Positions 7,466-7,764 of a stretch of 7,764 bases of DNA are shown piece after piece; the first letter of the stretch is position 1, and each line of letters begins with the position of its first letter. The notes beneath the pieces were generated by a model. It had not been told where the DNA came from, made no database searches, and was given only the letters and a program-made list of their open reading frames with translations. A program made the position numbers and the translations under genes. Source of the stretch: Mycoplasmataceae bacterium (GTDB taxonomy: Bacteria > Bacillota_I > Bacilli_A > Mycoplasmatales > Mycoplasmoidaceae); NCBI GenBank assembly GCA_020024715.1, contig JAHHTJ010000020.1:1-7764 (forward strand), written 5' to 3'.

Positions 7466-7764
7466 TTAATATAAAGATTTGGCTGGTAATAGTAATTGTA
7501 GTAAATTAGTATTCTTTGTATCATGAATAAACAAAGGTTCAAAACGATCTTTAATAGATAATTCTACTTGACTTCCTTCAACATTTTTTAATGCATTTAA
7601 CAAAAAAGAAATATTCATACTAAAATTTGGCATTTCACCATTTTTTAATTCATAATTTAATGTTTCAGTTACATATCCTTGTTCTGAATTTTTAAAAGAT
7701 AATAGTATTTGATTTTTTTCAAATGTTATAAAAACTAAAGAATTTAAATTCGTCGAAATAATAT
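7466..7764 (-). CDS. dnaN: DNA polymerase III beta subunit (sliding clamp), C-terminal part, cut by window edge
   Basis: The ring-shaped clamp tethers the replicative polymerase to DNA. Only the last 98 residues are visible, ending in TAA at 7468-7466; the 5' part lies beyond position 7764. The visible part matches beta-clamp domain III: a strand pair around FEKNQILLSFKN, then the acidic turn GYVTETLNYE, a helix ISFLLNALKNV, then VELSIKDRFEPLFI, and the typical hydrophobic end QLLLPAKSLY, comparable to the LIMPM/LILPVR ends of other clamps. No TGA codon occurs in this part. Its position directly before gyrB, on the same strand, is the usual arrangement near a bacterial origin and implies that dnaA and the origin lie further upstream, outside the window. 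Identity is fairly sure from the C-terminal pattern plus context. Confidence 0.88.
   Translation of the reverse strand, partial: IISTNLNSLVFITFEKNQILLSFKNSEQGYVTETLNYELKNGEMPNFSMNISFLLNALKNVEGSQVELSIKDRFEPLFIHDTKNTNLLQLLLPAKSLY

Noticed and set aside
1..7764. CRISPR array, IS element, tRNA or rRNA genes
   Set aside because: No repeat-spacer pattern, terminal inverted repeats with transposase, or structured RNA gene was seen. Coding genes fill nearly all of the window apart from the 211-bp spacer.

Overview
This window comes from a mollicute-type genome (Mycoplasma, Ureaplasma, Malacoplasma or a relative). It is very AT-rich, and in-frame TGA is read as tryptophan (genetic code 4). I count 12 in-frame TGA codons in gyrB, a glycosyltransferase gene, galE and tmk, and no TGG Trp codon. 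Under the standard code these genes would look broken; under code 4 they are intact and of normal family length.

All genes lie on the minus strand, so transcription runs from high to low coordinates. In that order they are: the 3' end of dnaN (beta clamp, 7764-7466); a 211-bp spacer that probably holds the gyrB promoter; gyrB (7254-5299); gyrA (5280-2776); a family 2 glycosyltransferase (2768-2052); galE (2052-1063); tmk (1048-398); and the 5' part of a DNA polymerase III delta-prime-like gene, holB (405-1). From gyrB to holB the gaps are 18, 7, -1, 14 and -8 nt, with no room for separate promoters or strong terminators. This looks like one six-gene (or longer) operon leading away from an origin that presumably lies beyond the dnaN end. 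I see no plus-strand gene, RNA gene, IS element or CRISPR array.

The products fall in two groups. DnaN, GyrB, GyrA, thymidylate kinase and delta-prime serve replication: clamp, supercoiling, dTTP supply and clamp loader. The glycosyltransferase and UDP-galactose 4-epimerase form a translationally coupled pair that probably supplies and uses an activated sugar for a surface glycolipid or polysaccharide. The order dnaN-gyrB-gyrA-X-tmk-holB recalls the M. genitalium/M. pneumoniae origin region (dnaN, a DnaJ-like gene, gyrB, gyrA, serS, tmk, holB). Here the sugar pair sits where serS is and the DnaJ-like gene is absent.

I found no clearly new multi-gene system. The points most worth a second look are the sugar cassette inside a replication operon, a eukaryote-like (type I) P-loop in the thymidylate kinase, a degenerate GyrA-box, a leucine at the GalE substrate gatekeeper position, and a very reduced delta-prime N-terminus.
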